Program-made: the position numbers and the translations under genes
Part shown: one piece after another, positions 13,893-21,974 of the stretch
Position numbering within the stretch: position 1 is the stretch's first letter
How the letters are laid out: each line of letters starts with the position of its first letter
IMG/VR virus record: IMGVR_UViG_3300005264_000009
Coordinates: 23,210-87,209 of that record
Length of the DNA: 64,000 nucleotides
Reading direction: 5' to 3' (one strand)
From: a virus
The notes under the pieces: generated by a model
Databases searched by the model: none
Told to the model about the DNA's origin: nothing
Seen by the model: only the letters and a program-made list of their open reading frames with translations

Positions 13893-16592
13893 ATGGAAAT
13901 AATTAAAGTTAATATTACAGAAGAAAAAAGAATAACACTTGGTTTTATATTAAGTAATAGGTTTCATAGAAATGTACATGACTTCTTTGAATTAGATTAT
14001 ATTACAAATGTTTATTTAAAACAAATAAGTTCTCTTTGTATTGAATTTTTTAATGAATTTCAAGATGCACCGAAAAAAGCTATAAAAGATATTTTTTTTG
14101 ATTATAGCAAAAATTTAGAAAGTGCAGAAAAAGAAAACATGAAAAATATTTTGCGTGAATTATACACACAAATTTCTGATGGTATTAATGTTGATTATTA
14201 TATTCAAGTAGCAAAAGAATATTGTCAAAAACGATTTGTACAAATCCACATAAACAATATGCAGTTGTTAGATGAAAAAGAGGATTATGAACAGGCTGAA
14301 CAGTTAATATTACAATATAACACATTTGCTGATAAAATGAGTGAGGGTGTCATCCTTGATATGGATGATGATGATGTTTATGAAAGATTATTTGATAAAT
14401 TAGTAAATGAAGATTCTAACTTTTTTAAATTTCCAGGTGCGGTTGGTAAATATTTAGGTAATATGAAAAGAGGTGATGTTGTAGGTTACGTAGCACCTCA
14501 AAAACGTGGGAAATGCGTATCTGAAAATTCATTGATAACATTATCAGATGGTACATTAAAAACTATAAAAGAAGTAGTACAAAAAAAGATAGTAAATGTT
14601 TTATGTAAAAATGAAAAAGATAAAATTGTAAAAGGGAAAGTTATTGATTGGATGTATTGTGGGGAAAAAACAGAATACGAGGTTACAACAAAATCAGGTA
14701 GAAAAACAAAAGTAGCAATAGATCATAAATTTTATACACCAATGGGGTATAAGAAATTGCAAGATTTACAAGTGGGGGATAGAGTTGGCTTGTGCAAACA
14801 TAAACCTTGTTATTCTCATAAAATAGTAAAAAAATCAGAATTACGCATTTTAGCCTATTTACTTGCTGATGGTCATTTAGGCGAAGGTATGAGTTTCACA
14901 AAACATTCACCTAATGTAATGGCTGATTTTTGTAAAAATTTACATGAAACAGATAAATACACAATATTTGATAATGGTTGTATTTTAAGATTACATAGAA
15001 CACAAACATACAGATTTATACAAAAATTAGGTTTGCAATATAAATTATCGGCTGATAAATTTATTCCTGATTTTGTTTTAAAAAGTAATAATAAAAGTAT
15101 ATCCGAATTTTTAAATGTTTTATTTACTTGTGATGGTTCTATTTGGAAAGATCGAAATTGTGTACAAATTGATTATAGTACAAAAAGTTTTATGCTTTGT
15201 AATCAAGTAGTATCTTGTTTGTCAAGATTCAATATATTTGGAAAAATACGTGAAAGGATAGTTAATAACACAAAATATTATGAAATTGTATTGTCAAGCA
15301 ATAAATCTATTATTGCTTTTATGAAACATATTGGTTTTTCTTTTCATAAAGCAGAAAAAGCAAAGAAATTAACATTTGAATTGGTAGATAAACGTGATTA
15401 CATAGATGTAATACCACATGAGTATGTTCTAAAATATGGGAAGGAATTACGTGAATCTGGAAAAGGATTTAATAATGAGTCATTTAGAATAGCTTTTAAT
15501 ACTGGAAAACATGTATCAAAAAAAGCATTTAAAAGAACTGTTGGAGATCAACCTGTATTACACACTGATCTATTATGGGATTCAATAAAAAGTATAAAAA
15601 AGTTAGGTAAAGTTAAAATGTACGATTTAGAAGTTGCAGAACACCATAACTTTATTTCCGATTCTTTTATTGTACATAATAGTTTCTGGTTGATAGAACA
15701 CTTAGCACAAGCCGTAGCACAAAAGAGAAAAACAGTATTTTGGTCTGTAGAAATGACAGAGGTAGAAATTTTTATGCGTGTATTAAAAGCATTTTATCCT
15801 ATGATAAATATGGATGAAGCAAGAGAGTTTTCAGACAACCATGAATATCCCTTTCCTGAATTGGATTGTAAGTTAAATCAAAATGGTGATTGTAATAATA
15901 GAGAATCAACAGTTATTGTTTTGGATGGGGATGATATGCCTATGTTTGATAAAAAACATGTACCTTGTAAAAAATGTAAGGGTACAGATAAATACAAATA
16001 TACTTTATATACATCTTATATGAAAAGACCTATACTTGAAAAGTTTGAGGGTTATAAAATAAAAGAAAAATTTAAGCGTTTATTTAAAAAGTATATAAAA
16101 ATAAGTGTACATCCTAAATATTCATTATCATATCAAAACATGATTTCTGATTTAAGTAAATTAGCAAGAACAAAGAATTTTGTTCCTGATAAACTTATAA
16201 TAGATTATATTGATATTTTAAAAATAGATTCATCATTTGATGATTATAGATTAGTAGATGAACAATGGAAATTATTAGCACAATTAGCTGGTGAAACAAA
16301 AACATTAGTTGTAACAGCAACACAAGCAAATAAAGCAGGGTTAGACTCAACAAGATTAAACAGTTCACATCAAGGGGGTTTTTATGGTAAAAGTAGGCAT
16401 GTAAATTTAATGGTGGGTATAAACCAAACAGCAGAACAAAAAGAACAAGGAATAATAGAATTAGGAATTACAGATAGACGTGAGGGTTTCTTTTCTGAAA
16501 ATGAATCATGTTTAGTTTTACAAGATTTAAAAACAGGACAAGCCCACTTAGAAGGATTAATTGTATATAACACAAAGGGGAAATATATATGA
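13893..16592 (+). CDS. DnaB-type replicative helicase interrupted by an intein
   Basis: An 899-residue precursor. Removing the intein (residues 208-596) leaves a helicase of about 510 residues. Its P-loop is GYVAPQKRGK joined to SFWLIEHLA, and Walker B is LIIDYIDIL, followed by the TATQANK sensor strand typical of DnaB/RecA-fold helicases. The N-terminal 190 residues form the NTD. A Cys insertion (DCKLNQNGDC...PCKKCKG) between P-loop and Walker B looks zinc-binding and is shared with the downstream paralogue. The enzyme would unwind the fork with the primase at 5130. Its TGA overlaps the next ATG. Confidence 0.88.
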   Translation: MEIIKVNITEEKRITLGFILSNRFHRNVHDFFELDYITNVYLKQISSLCIEFFNEFQDAPKKAIKDIFFDYSKNLESAEKENMKNILRELYTQISDGINVDYYIQVAKEYCQKRFVQIHINNMQLLDEKEDYEQAEQLILQYNTFADKMSEGVILDMDDDDVYERLFDKLVNEDSNFFKFPGAVGKYLGNMKRGDVVGYVAPQKRGKCVSENSLITLSDGTLKTIKEVVQKKIVNVLCKNEKDKIVKGKVIDWMYCGEKTEYEVTTKSGRKTKVAIDHKFYTPMGYKKLQDLQVGDRVGLCKHKPCYSHKIVKKSELRILAYLLADGHLGEGMSFTKHSPNVMADFCKNLHETDKYTIFDNGCILRLHRTQTYRFIQKLGLQYKLSADKFIPDFVLKSNNKSISEFLNVLFTCDGSIWKDRNCVQIDYSTKSFMLCNQVVSCLSRFNIFGKIRERIVNNTKYYEIVLSSNKSIIAFMKHIGFSFHKAEKAKKLTFELVDKRDYIDVIPHEYVLKYGKELRESGKGFNNESFRIAFNTGKHVSKKAFKRTVGDQPVLHTDLLWDSIKSIKKLGKVKMYDLEVAEHHNFISDSFIVHNSFWLIEHLAQAVAQKRKTVFWSVEMTEVEIFMRVLKAFYPMINMDEAREFSDNHEYPFPELDCKLNQNGDCNNRESTVIVLDGDDMPMFDKKHVPCKKCKGTDKYKYTLYTSYMKRPILEKFEGYKIKEKFKRLFKKYIKISVHPKYSLSYQNMISDLSKLARTKNFVPDKLIIDYIDILKIDSSFDDYRLVDEQWKLLAQLAGETKTLVVTATQANKAGLDSTRLNSSHQGGFYGKSRHVNLMVGINQTAEQKEQGIIELGITDRREGFFSENESCLVLQDLKTGQAHLEGLIVYNTKGKYI
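14514..15680 (+). other. Intein with LAGLIDADG endonuclease in the helicase P-loop
   Basis: A 389-residue in-frame insertion begins with Cys (CVSENSLITLSDG) and ends with VHN followed by extein Ser, the class 1 splicing junctions. It splits the Walker A motif exactly between the catalytic Lys and Ser (GK|S). Splicing block B is near AIDHKFYTP and block F near YDLEVAEHHNFISD. Two LAGLIDADG-like motifs (ILAYLLADGHL and FLNVLFTCDGSI) both keep their aspartate, so the homing endonuclease may be active. Confidence 0.93.
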
Positions 16593-17581
16593 AGAAAAAA
16601 CCATGTTTAAAATTAACAGGTGATTTGGGAGATTATTTAGGTGATTTTAATAAATCAGAACTTATTTGTTATTCAGGATTACCAAAGGTTGGTAAGAACT
16701 TCGTTTTATTAGAACATTTTAAACAAGCTATTTTACAAAAGAAAAAGGTTGTCTTTTTTTCTAATAAAATGACAGAGGATGATATTTTACGTAGAATTAA
16801 TAAGTTATTTGTACCAATGGTAGATGAGGAAGGTTTTTACCATCAACCTGTTTTTGATTGCATAGATAATCAAAATGGAAAGTGTGATAATAGAGCATCT
16901 ACTGTAGTTGTTTTGGATGATGGTGAATTATCACATTGTAAAAGACATGAACCTTGTGTAAAATGTAAAGGTAAATCATATGATTATAAAGAGTCTGTTT
17001 ATCATGTTCCTATTTTTCGTGAGAGTGAAAATATAGATACAATTAGAAAATATATACCAGATTTGAAAATATTAAATACATATGGTCGTGTATGTGTTTA
17101 CCCTAAATACACATTAAAATATGATGATATTTTCAAAGAATTACGAGCATTAGCAAATAATAACTTCTTTGCAGATATTATAATTGTAGATTATGCTGAT
17201 ATTTTACAACTGGATGATAAATATATTAGTAAACCAGATTTTATTTGGAAAGCACTATCAGATCTTGCTAAATTAACTAATAGTTTAGTGATAACTGTAA
17301 CACAAGCTAATAAAAAAGCCTTTGAAAGTTATAAACAAGTAAGTAGTGAATTTTATCCCGATAATGAATATATTGATTTTATGTGTGGTTTATTCGCTAA
17401 TAATGAGGAAAAACAACAAGGGGTTTTAAATTTTAGTATAACAAAGTCAAAAAATAAAATATATAATAAAACATGTACTGTTTTACAAGATTTAAGTGCA
17501 GGACAAGTTGTGTTAGATTCTTACACCAATAATTCTCAAAATATTTTTGCTCCTTTTAATAAAAAGAACTTGACAGATTGA
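16589..17581 (+). CDS. Helicase paralogue with degenerate P-loop, no intein
   Basis: A 330-residue protein collinear with the C-terminal ATPase domain of the preceding helicase: GDYLGDFNKSELICYSG, then P-loop GLPKVGKN, the zinc-like insertion (DNQNGKC...EPCVKCKG), Walker B IIIVDYADIL and VTQANKKA. The P-loop has Asn where Ser or Thr normally binds Mg-nucleotide, and the N-terminal domain is absent. It is likely an ATPase-weak or dead subunit or regulator produced by gene duplication. The gene overlaps the helicase stop (ATGA), so the two are made together. The Asn also destroys the GK|S intein target. Confidence 0.8.
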   Translation: MKKKPCLKLTGDLGDYLGDFNKSELICYSGLPKVGKNFVLLEHFKQAILQKKKVVFFSNKMTEDDILRRINKLFVPMVDEEGFYHQPVFDCIDNQNGKCDNRASTVVVLDDGELSHCKRHEPCVKCKGKSYDYKESVYHVPIFRESENIDTIRKYIPDLKILNTYGRVCVYPKYTLKYDDIFKELRALANNNFFADIIIVDYADILQLDDKYISKPDFIWKALSDLAKLTNSLVITVTQANKKAFESYKQVSSEFYPDNEYIDFMCGLFANNEEKQQGVLNFSITKSKNKIYNKTCTVLQDLSAGQVVLDSYTNNSQNIFAPFNKKNLTD

Positions 17582-17604
17582 TTTTATTGTGTTACAAGGT
17601 TATT

Positions 17605-17645
17605 AAATACTTAATAAAAGGTGATTAAAATTTTATTAAGTGTTT
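17605..17645. repeat. 15-bp inverted repeat upstream of a promoter
   Basis: AAATACTTAATAAAA (17605-17619) faces TTTTATTAAGTGTTT (17631-17645) with one G-T pair and an 11-nt loop. No T-run follows on the + strand, so it is not a classical intrinsic terminator. It sits 11 nt before the -35 box at 17657 and could be an operator or a processing or termination hairpin. Confidence 0.5.
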
Positions 17646-17656
17646 AAAAAAAAGGC

Positions 17657-17685
17657 TTGACACAAACAAAGAAGTGTGTTAAGTT
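17657..17685 (+). promoter_or_regulatory. Sigma70-like promoter
   Basis: TTGACA at 17657-17662, a 17-nt spacer ending GTGTGT, and TAAGTT at 17680-17685. The TGTGTTAAG end matches other family members. The leader contains a short hairpin ATTGAA/TTCAAT (about 17704-17728). Confidence 0.6.
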
Positions 17686-17736
17686 GTTTTTACAATAAAG
17701 ATTGAACAGATAACGACTCTTCAATTATTATAATAG

Positions 17737-18411
17737 ATGGATCGTAACCATCAAATTACACCACACCTTAAAATTATGAAAAAAATTAAGAAAATCAAAA
17801 GTGATCGTAGTTTACAGGAATTATTAGTAAATAAAGATTGTACGTTTAAGTGCCCTATAAAAGGGTATCAAACTATAATCGAAATTTGCCATTACTGTAA
17901 CGTGTATAACTCTTGTGATGTATTTACTAAGGCAGAAAAGGTTTTGCTAAGTGAACATACATTACAATTACCAGTACCATATACTGTACCAAAAAAGGGG
18001 ACTAAAATGAAGAAAAAAGATGTAAAAGATGTAAAGGAAGAAAAAGATGTAAAGGAAGTTAAGGAAGTTAAGGAAGAAAAAGATGTAAAGGAAGTTAATA
18101 AAAATAAAGAAAAACCAAATGATCCTAACAAGGTCAGCCAAAAGAAATTTAAGGAACATTCCAACATCTTAAATAAAATTTTGGTTGAAAATAAATTAAA
18201 GAAAATCAAAAAAAGTAAATCAAAAAAACAATCAATAATGAACTTCATGGCATCTTTTACTGAATTAAATGATGCTAACCTTTTATATTTAATTCCAAGA
18301 GGAACTATCAATGTAATGTGTGTGTTCCTAAGTGATAGAATTGAATGGTTGGAAAAAGAAAAAGCAAAAAAAGAAAAGGAGGAAAAAGTAGAAAAAAATG
18401 TATCTAAATAA
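17737..18411 (+). CDS. Lys/Glu-repeat hypothetical protein with Cys-rich N-terminus
   Basis: A 224-residue frame. No ribosome site is seen before the ATG at 17737. Residues about 30-60 contain CTFKCP...CHYCNVYNSC, a possible zinc site, and about 93-120 hold tandem KDVKE/VKEEKDV repeats. The C-terminal 90 residues look globular, then end in a charged helix. An internal ATG at 18007 has a much better ribosome site (AAAAAGGGGACTAAA) and would give a 134-residue protein, so two products are possible. Function unknown. Confidence 0.55.
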   Translation: MDRNHQITPHLKIMKKIKKIKSDRSLQELLVNKDCTFKCPIKGYQTIIEICHYCNVYNSCDVFTKAEKVLLSEHTLQLPVPYTVPKKGTKMKKKDVKDVKEEKDVKEVKEVKEEKDVKEVNKNKEKPNDPNKVSQKKFKEHSNILNKILVENKLKKIKKSKSKKQSIMNFMASFTELNDANLLYLIPRGTINVMCVFLSDRIEWLEKEKAKKEKEEKVEKNVSK

Positions 18412-19366
18412 TATCATTTCTTGTTTTGATGGTATAAGTTGTGCTCAAATTGCTCTTGAATATGCTGGTATTGTATTTGATAATTATTTTGCATCTGAAA
18501 CAGATAAATCTGCAATAAAAGTTACGCAAAGTAATTATCCTAATACAATACAGATTGGTGATATTACAAAAATAAATACCAATAAGTTACCACAAATAGA
18601 TTTGATTATTGGTGGTAGCCCTTGTCAAGGTTTTTCACAGTCGGGGAAAAAATTGAATTTTACCGATCCAAGAAGTAAATTATTTTTTGATTACGTTAAA
18701 CTTTTAAAAAAAATAAAACCTAAATATTTTTTATTAGAAAACGTAAAAATGAAAAAAAAATGGAGTGATACAATAACACAATATTTAGGTGTTCATCCAA
18801 TAGAAATAGATAGTACATTAGTTTCTGCCCAAAAAAGAAAAAGATTGTATTGGACGAACATACCAAATGTTACACAACCAAAAAACAAACATATTTTTCT
18901 TAAAGATATTATTGAAAATGATGTTAATACAAAGTATTTTTTAACAGCTAAAGATATAAATATTGAAAAAGCTAAAAAACAAAATATGGTTGTTGCTTTC
19001 ACCGAAAGAAGAACACGAGAAGCCAAAAGTATAAGAAAAGATTATCAAAAAAAGTATAATACTGATTTTTCGCCAAGAAGAGGTAAAGAATTAATACATA
19101 GAATAGATGGTAAAATGAATTGTTTAACAGCCACTTATTCATTGAAAGAACATACTTTACTTGATAAACAAATGAATTATAGGAAATTAACACCAATAGA
19201 ATTTGAGAGATTGCAAAATGTTCCTGATAATTACACACATTTATTAAGTGATAATTTAAGGTACAAAGTATTAGGTAATGGTTTTACAGTGTGTGTAATT
19301 GCACATATTTTAAAATGTATAAATAATAAGAATAATAAAATTAATGTAATAAAAAACTTATTTTAA
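18398..19366 (+). CDS. C5-cytosine DNA methyltransferase (Dcm type)
   Basis: A 322-residue enzyme with ISCFDGISCAQIAL (motif I), IIGGSPCQGFS with catalytic Cys at about residue 74 (motif IV), FLLENVKM (motif VI), VSAQKRKRLYWTNI (motif VIII) and C-terminal RKLTPIEFERLQNVPDNYT plus YKVLGNGFTV (motifs IX and X). All key blocks are present at normal spacing, so it is likely active and methylates cytosine C5 in phage DNA. It overlaps the preceding gene by 14 nt with AAAGGAGG in that overlap. Confidence 0.92.
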   Translation: MYLNNIISCFDGISCAQIALEYAGIVFDNYFASETDKSAIKVTQSNYPNTIQIGDITKINTNKLPQIDLIIGGSPCQGFSQSGKKLNFTDPRSKLFFDYVKLLKKIKPKYFLLENVKMKKKWSDTITQYLGVHPIEIDSTLVSAQKRKRLYWTNIPNVTQPKNKHIFLKDIIENDVNTKYFLTAKDINIEKAKKQNMVVAFTERRTREAKSIRKDYQKKYNTDFSPRRGKELIHRIDGKMNCLTATYSLKEHTLLDKQMNYRKLTPIEFERLQNVPDNYTHLLSDNLRYKVLGNGFTVCVIAHILKCINNKNNKINVIKNLF

Positions 19367-19375
19367 GAGGTGAAA

Positions 19376-20401
19376 ATGAATATTAACGATTTGAAAGATG
19401 CTTTAAATATTGTTAAACCAGCATTGAATCCAAATGGAATGAACACTGCATCAGAATATATTTACTTTTCTGGTGAAAAAGTAATGATTAGTGACCAATC
19501 TATGTGTATTCAAACAGATTTGGAAACATCATTTGATGCTTGGATTAAAGGTAAAGATTTAATAAATATTGTTTCTAAAATAAAAAACAATAAAATTAAA
19601 TTCAGTAAAAAAGATAACAATATTAATTTACAAACAAAAACGTCAAATATTAACTTTAAGTTAGAAGAAGTTATTGATGATTATAATACTTATATAAATA
19701 GTATTGTTGATGAAAGTACAAGTGATGATTATACCAATATACCAGATGACTTCTTGGAAAATATCTTGGTTGCATCAAAATATTGCCTTAGTGATGACTT
19801 TGATAGTTCTTTAGCTTGCGTGGGTGTTAAGGATGGTATTATAAGTGCAATGGATAAAAAACAAGCATTTACCACAACAAGTAAGATAGAAGTCGATGAT
19901 ATGCTATTAATGTGTACTACTGTTAAAAAAATAGTAGAAATTAAACCCACTAAATATTTTATATCTGAAAATTGGTATCACTTTAAAAATGATATATCGG
20001 TTATTTCTATAAGAAAAACTGATGGTGAGTTACCATCATTGCAGAAAATAACATCATTTACGGGGCAGAAATTCAATATTTATGCATCTATTCTTGATGA
20101 TATAACCCTTACAGCATCATTTACAGACCATTTTTTGACTTTTATTAAGGTAAAGTTAAGAGATAACAAAATCCAATTAAGTATTAATGCAGAGTCAGGA
20201 ACAATTAAAACACAAGCTAAAATAAATTATAGTGATGATGAATTAATTTTTAAAATTAATCCTGAATACTTTGCTAACTTAGTAGAGAATTGTACAGACT
20301 TTGAGATTAACGAGGATAGTACACTTCTAAAGGGTGTTTCTGATACGGCAATAATAGTAGCAGCCTTATTTAATACACAAGAGACGGAAACGTATGAATA
20401 A
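19376..20401 (+). CDS. DNA polymerase sliding clamp (DnaN/beta-like)
   Basis: A 341-residue protein. ATG 19376 is preferred because AAGAGG sits 6 nt upstream; an in-frame GTG at 19370 overlaps that site. The length and alternating strand pattern (NINDLKDALNIVKPAL, FSGEKVMISDQSMCIQTD, ISAMDKKQAFTTTS, LKGVSDTAIIVAAL) fit a three-domain beta clamp, which rings DNA and tethers polymerase. Its clamp loader is at 28005. Identity rests on pattern rather than a sharp motif. Confidence 0.78.
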   Translation: MNINDLKDALNIVKPALNPNGMNTASEYIYFSGEKVMISDQSMCIQTDLETSFDAWIKGKDLINIVSKIKNNKIKFSKKDNNINLQTKTSNINFKLEEVIDDYNTYINSIVDESTSDDYTNIPDDFLENILVASKYCLSDDFDSSLACVGVKDGIISAMDKKQAFTTTSKIEVDDMLLMCTTVKKIVEIKPTKYFISENWYHFKNDISVISIRKTDGELPSLQKITSFTGQKFNIYASILDDITLTASFTDHFLTFIKVKLRDNKIQLSINAESGTIKTQAKINYSDDELIFKINPEYFANLVENCTDFEINEDSTLLKGVSDTAIIVAALFNTQETETYE

Positions 20402-20489
20402 ACGTTTTAGATTGTACAATGGTGATTGCCTTGAAATTATGGATAGATTGATAGGTGAGAATGTTATGGGATATCTAATACATGGATAA
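20394..20489 (+). pseudogene. N-terminal stub of an N-methyltransferase
   Basis: Begins 8 nt inside the clamp gene. Its 31 codons read RLYNGDCLEIMDRLIGENV and then stop. This matches the first 25 residues of the intact methyltransferase at 9101 and of the next gene. It is a leftover of a tandem duplication or failed recombination. Confidence 0.7.
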
Positions 20490-21291
20490 AAAAAACATTA
20501 AGGAGAAAATACCATACGGTGTGGTTATTAATGATAGCTATAGTTTGTATAATGGTGATTGCTTAGATGTCATGGACTATCTAATATCACAAAACATTAT
20601 ATGTGATGCTATTATCACAGACCCACCGTATGGTTGAGTTAGTACTACTGCTTGTTCATGGGATTCATTAATTCCATTTGAACCTATGTGGAATAAAATA
20701 TATAAACTTATTAAAGATAAAGGAACAATAGTTTTATTTGGAAGTGAACCTTTCAGTAGTCACTTACGTATGAGTAACATTAAAAATTATAGTTATGATT
20801 GGGTTTGGAATAAAAAAAAGGCAGGTAATATTTTCTTAATAAAAAGTCAACCCTTACGTGTACATGAAAATATAATAATTTTTAATGGTAACAAAGACAC
20901 TTATAATAGTCAAAAAACAAAAAGGAGTACAATAAAAAAATCAAAAAATTATGGTAGTGGTGAAACTATGCTTGGGGAACATAAAAGTAACAAAATATAT
21001 ACTTATAAAGATAGACATCCTATAAGTATAATAAAAGTAAGTAATGCAAGTCAAAAAAATAACTTACACCCCACACAAAAACCTGTTCGTTTATTAGAAT
21101 ACTTAGTTAAAACATATTCAAAAGAAAATGAACTTGTTTTAGACTTTACTACAGGGTCAGGAACAACAGGTGTAGCTTGTTTAAATAATAATCGAAGATT
21201 TATTGGTATTGAAAAAGAAAAAAAATATTGTAAAATAGCCAGTCAAAGATTAAATGAAGCATCTCAATGTTTTATATTTGAAGGGAGTTAA
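20482..21291 (+). pseudogene. N6/N4 DNA methyltransferase with an in-frame TGA at the catalytic motif
   Basis: From ATG 20482 the frame encodes YSLYNGDCLDVMDYLI and AIITDPPYG, then TGA at 20635-20637, then continues in the same frame with VSTTACSWDSLIPF through to LDFTTGSGTTGVACLNN (AdoMet motif) and a normal end at 21291. It matches the intact gene at 9101 along its length. The stop falls directly after the catalytic DPPYG, so the protein is cut unless read through. TGA is a normal stop elsewhere here. A fresh start at 20686 could give only an inactive C-terminal piece. Confidence 0.8.
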
Positions 21292-21297
21292 TTGAAA

Positions 21298-21516
21298 ATG
21301 AGTGTTATGTCTTGTGCAAGAAATGGTTGTAAAAATATAATGTGTTATAGGTCTTGCAGATATGGTTATATTTGCAATGAATGTTTTGATGAGCTTGTAT
21401 TAAGTGGTCCTGAAACAAATTTAGAGCTTTTTATGAAATCAATTAAAACCTATAATTGTGAAAAAGAAAAAGAAGCAGCTTTTGCACGTTTTGATATTGA
21501 ATGTTCTGTTTTTTAA
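21298..21516 (+). CDS. Small Cys-rich hypothetical protein
   Basis: A 72-residue protein. ATG at 21298 is preceded by AAGGGAGTTAATTG. Cysteines fall as C-x4-C, C-x3-C and C-x2-C (CARNGC, CYRSC, CNEC), a likely zinc-binding fold of about 40 residues with a helical C-terminus. No known family recognised. Confidence 0.65.
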   Translation: MSVMSCARNGCKNIMCYRSCRYGYICNECFDELVLSGPETNLELFMKSIKTYNCEKEKEAAFARFDIECSVF

Positions 21517-21531
21517 ATTAAGGGGGAAAAA

Positions 21532-21885
21532 ATGAATGATTGGGTACATAAGTTAAAAAAAGGTGATAAAGTGATAGTAACAAATCACTATCATTTAGAT
21601 GTGGTTCAAAAAATAGATAGAGTAACAAAAACATTGCTAATTGTAAACAAAGTGAGGTTTTCAAAAGCAACATTAACATATACAGGACAACGTGAGGCTT
21701 GGAGTTATTCACCACATTTAATAGAATACACAAAAGAAAAGGAAGAAAAATTACAAAATATAAAAAGTAAAAATGAATTATGTAAAGAAATTAAAGATAT
21801 TAAGTGGGAAAAATTCACATTAATTGGATTGCAAAAAATAAAGGAAATGATAGTAGCGACTGGTTATTTTGATAAAAAGGAGTAA
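21532..21885 (+). CDS. Hypothetical protein
   Basis: A 117-residue protein with strong ribosome site AAGGGGGAAAAA. The N-terminal 60 residues (LKKGDKVIVTNHYHLDVVQKIDRVTKTLLIVNKVRF) have the alternating beta pattern of a small SH3-like barrel. The C-terminus is helical and charged. It lies just ahead of the polymerase; function unknown. Confidence 0.65.
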   Translation: MNDWVHKLKKGDKVIVTNHYHLDVVQKIDRVTKTLLIVNKVRFSKATLTYTGQREAWSYSPHLIEYTKEKEEKLQNIKSKNELCKEIKDIKWEKFTLIGLQKIKEMIVATGYFDKKE

Positions 21886-21974
21886 GTTTGGATTATATTT
21901 AGTTGTTGTTTTGTGGCTTCTTTTTAAGTGACTAAATTTATAAATAAACGTAGAAAAATAATAGGAGAATAATT

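Noticed and set aside
20635-20637. In-frame TGA as evidence for TGA recoded to Trp or Gly
   Set aside because: Many genes end in TGA that overlaps the next ATG (6032, 9104, 16592, 30520, 45177 and others), and TGG is used for Trp throughout, so TGA is a stop in this genome.
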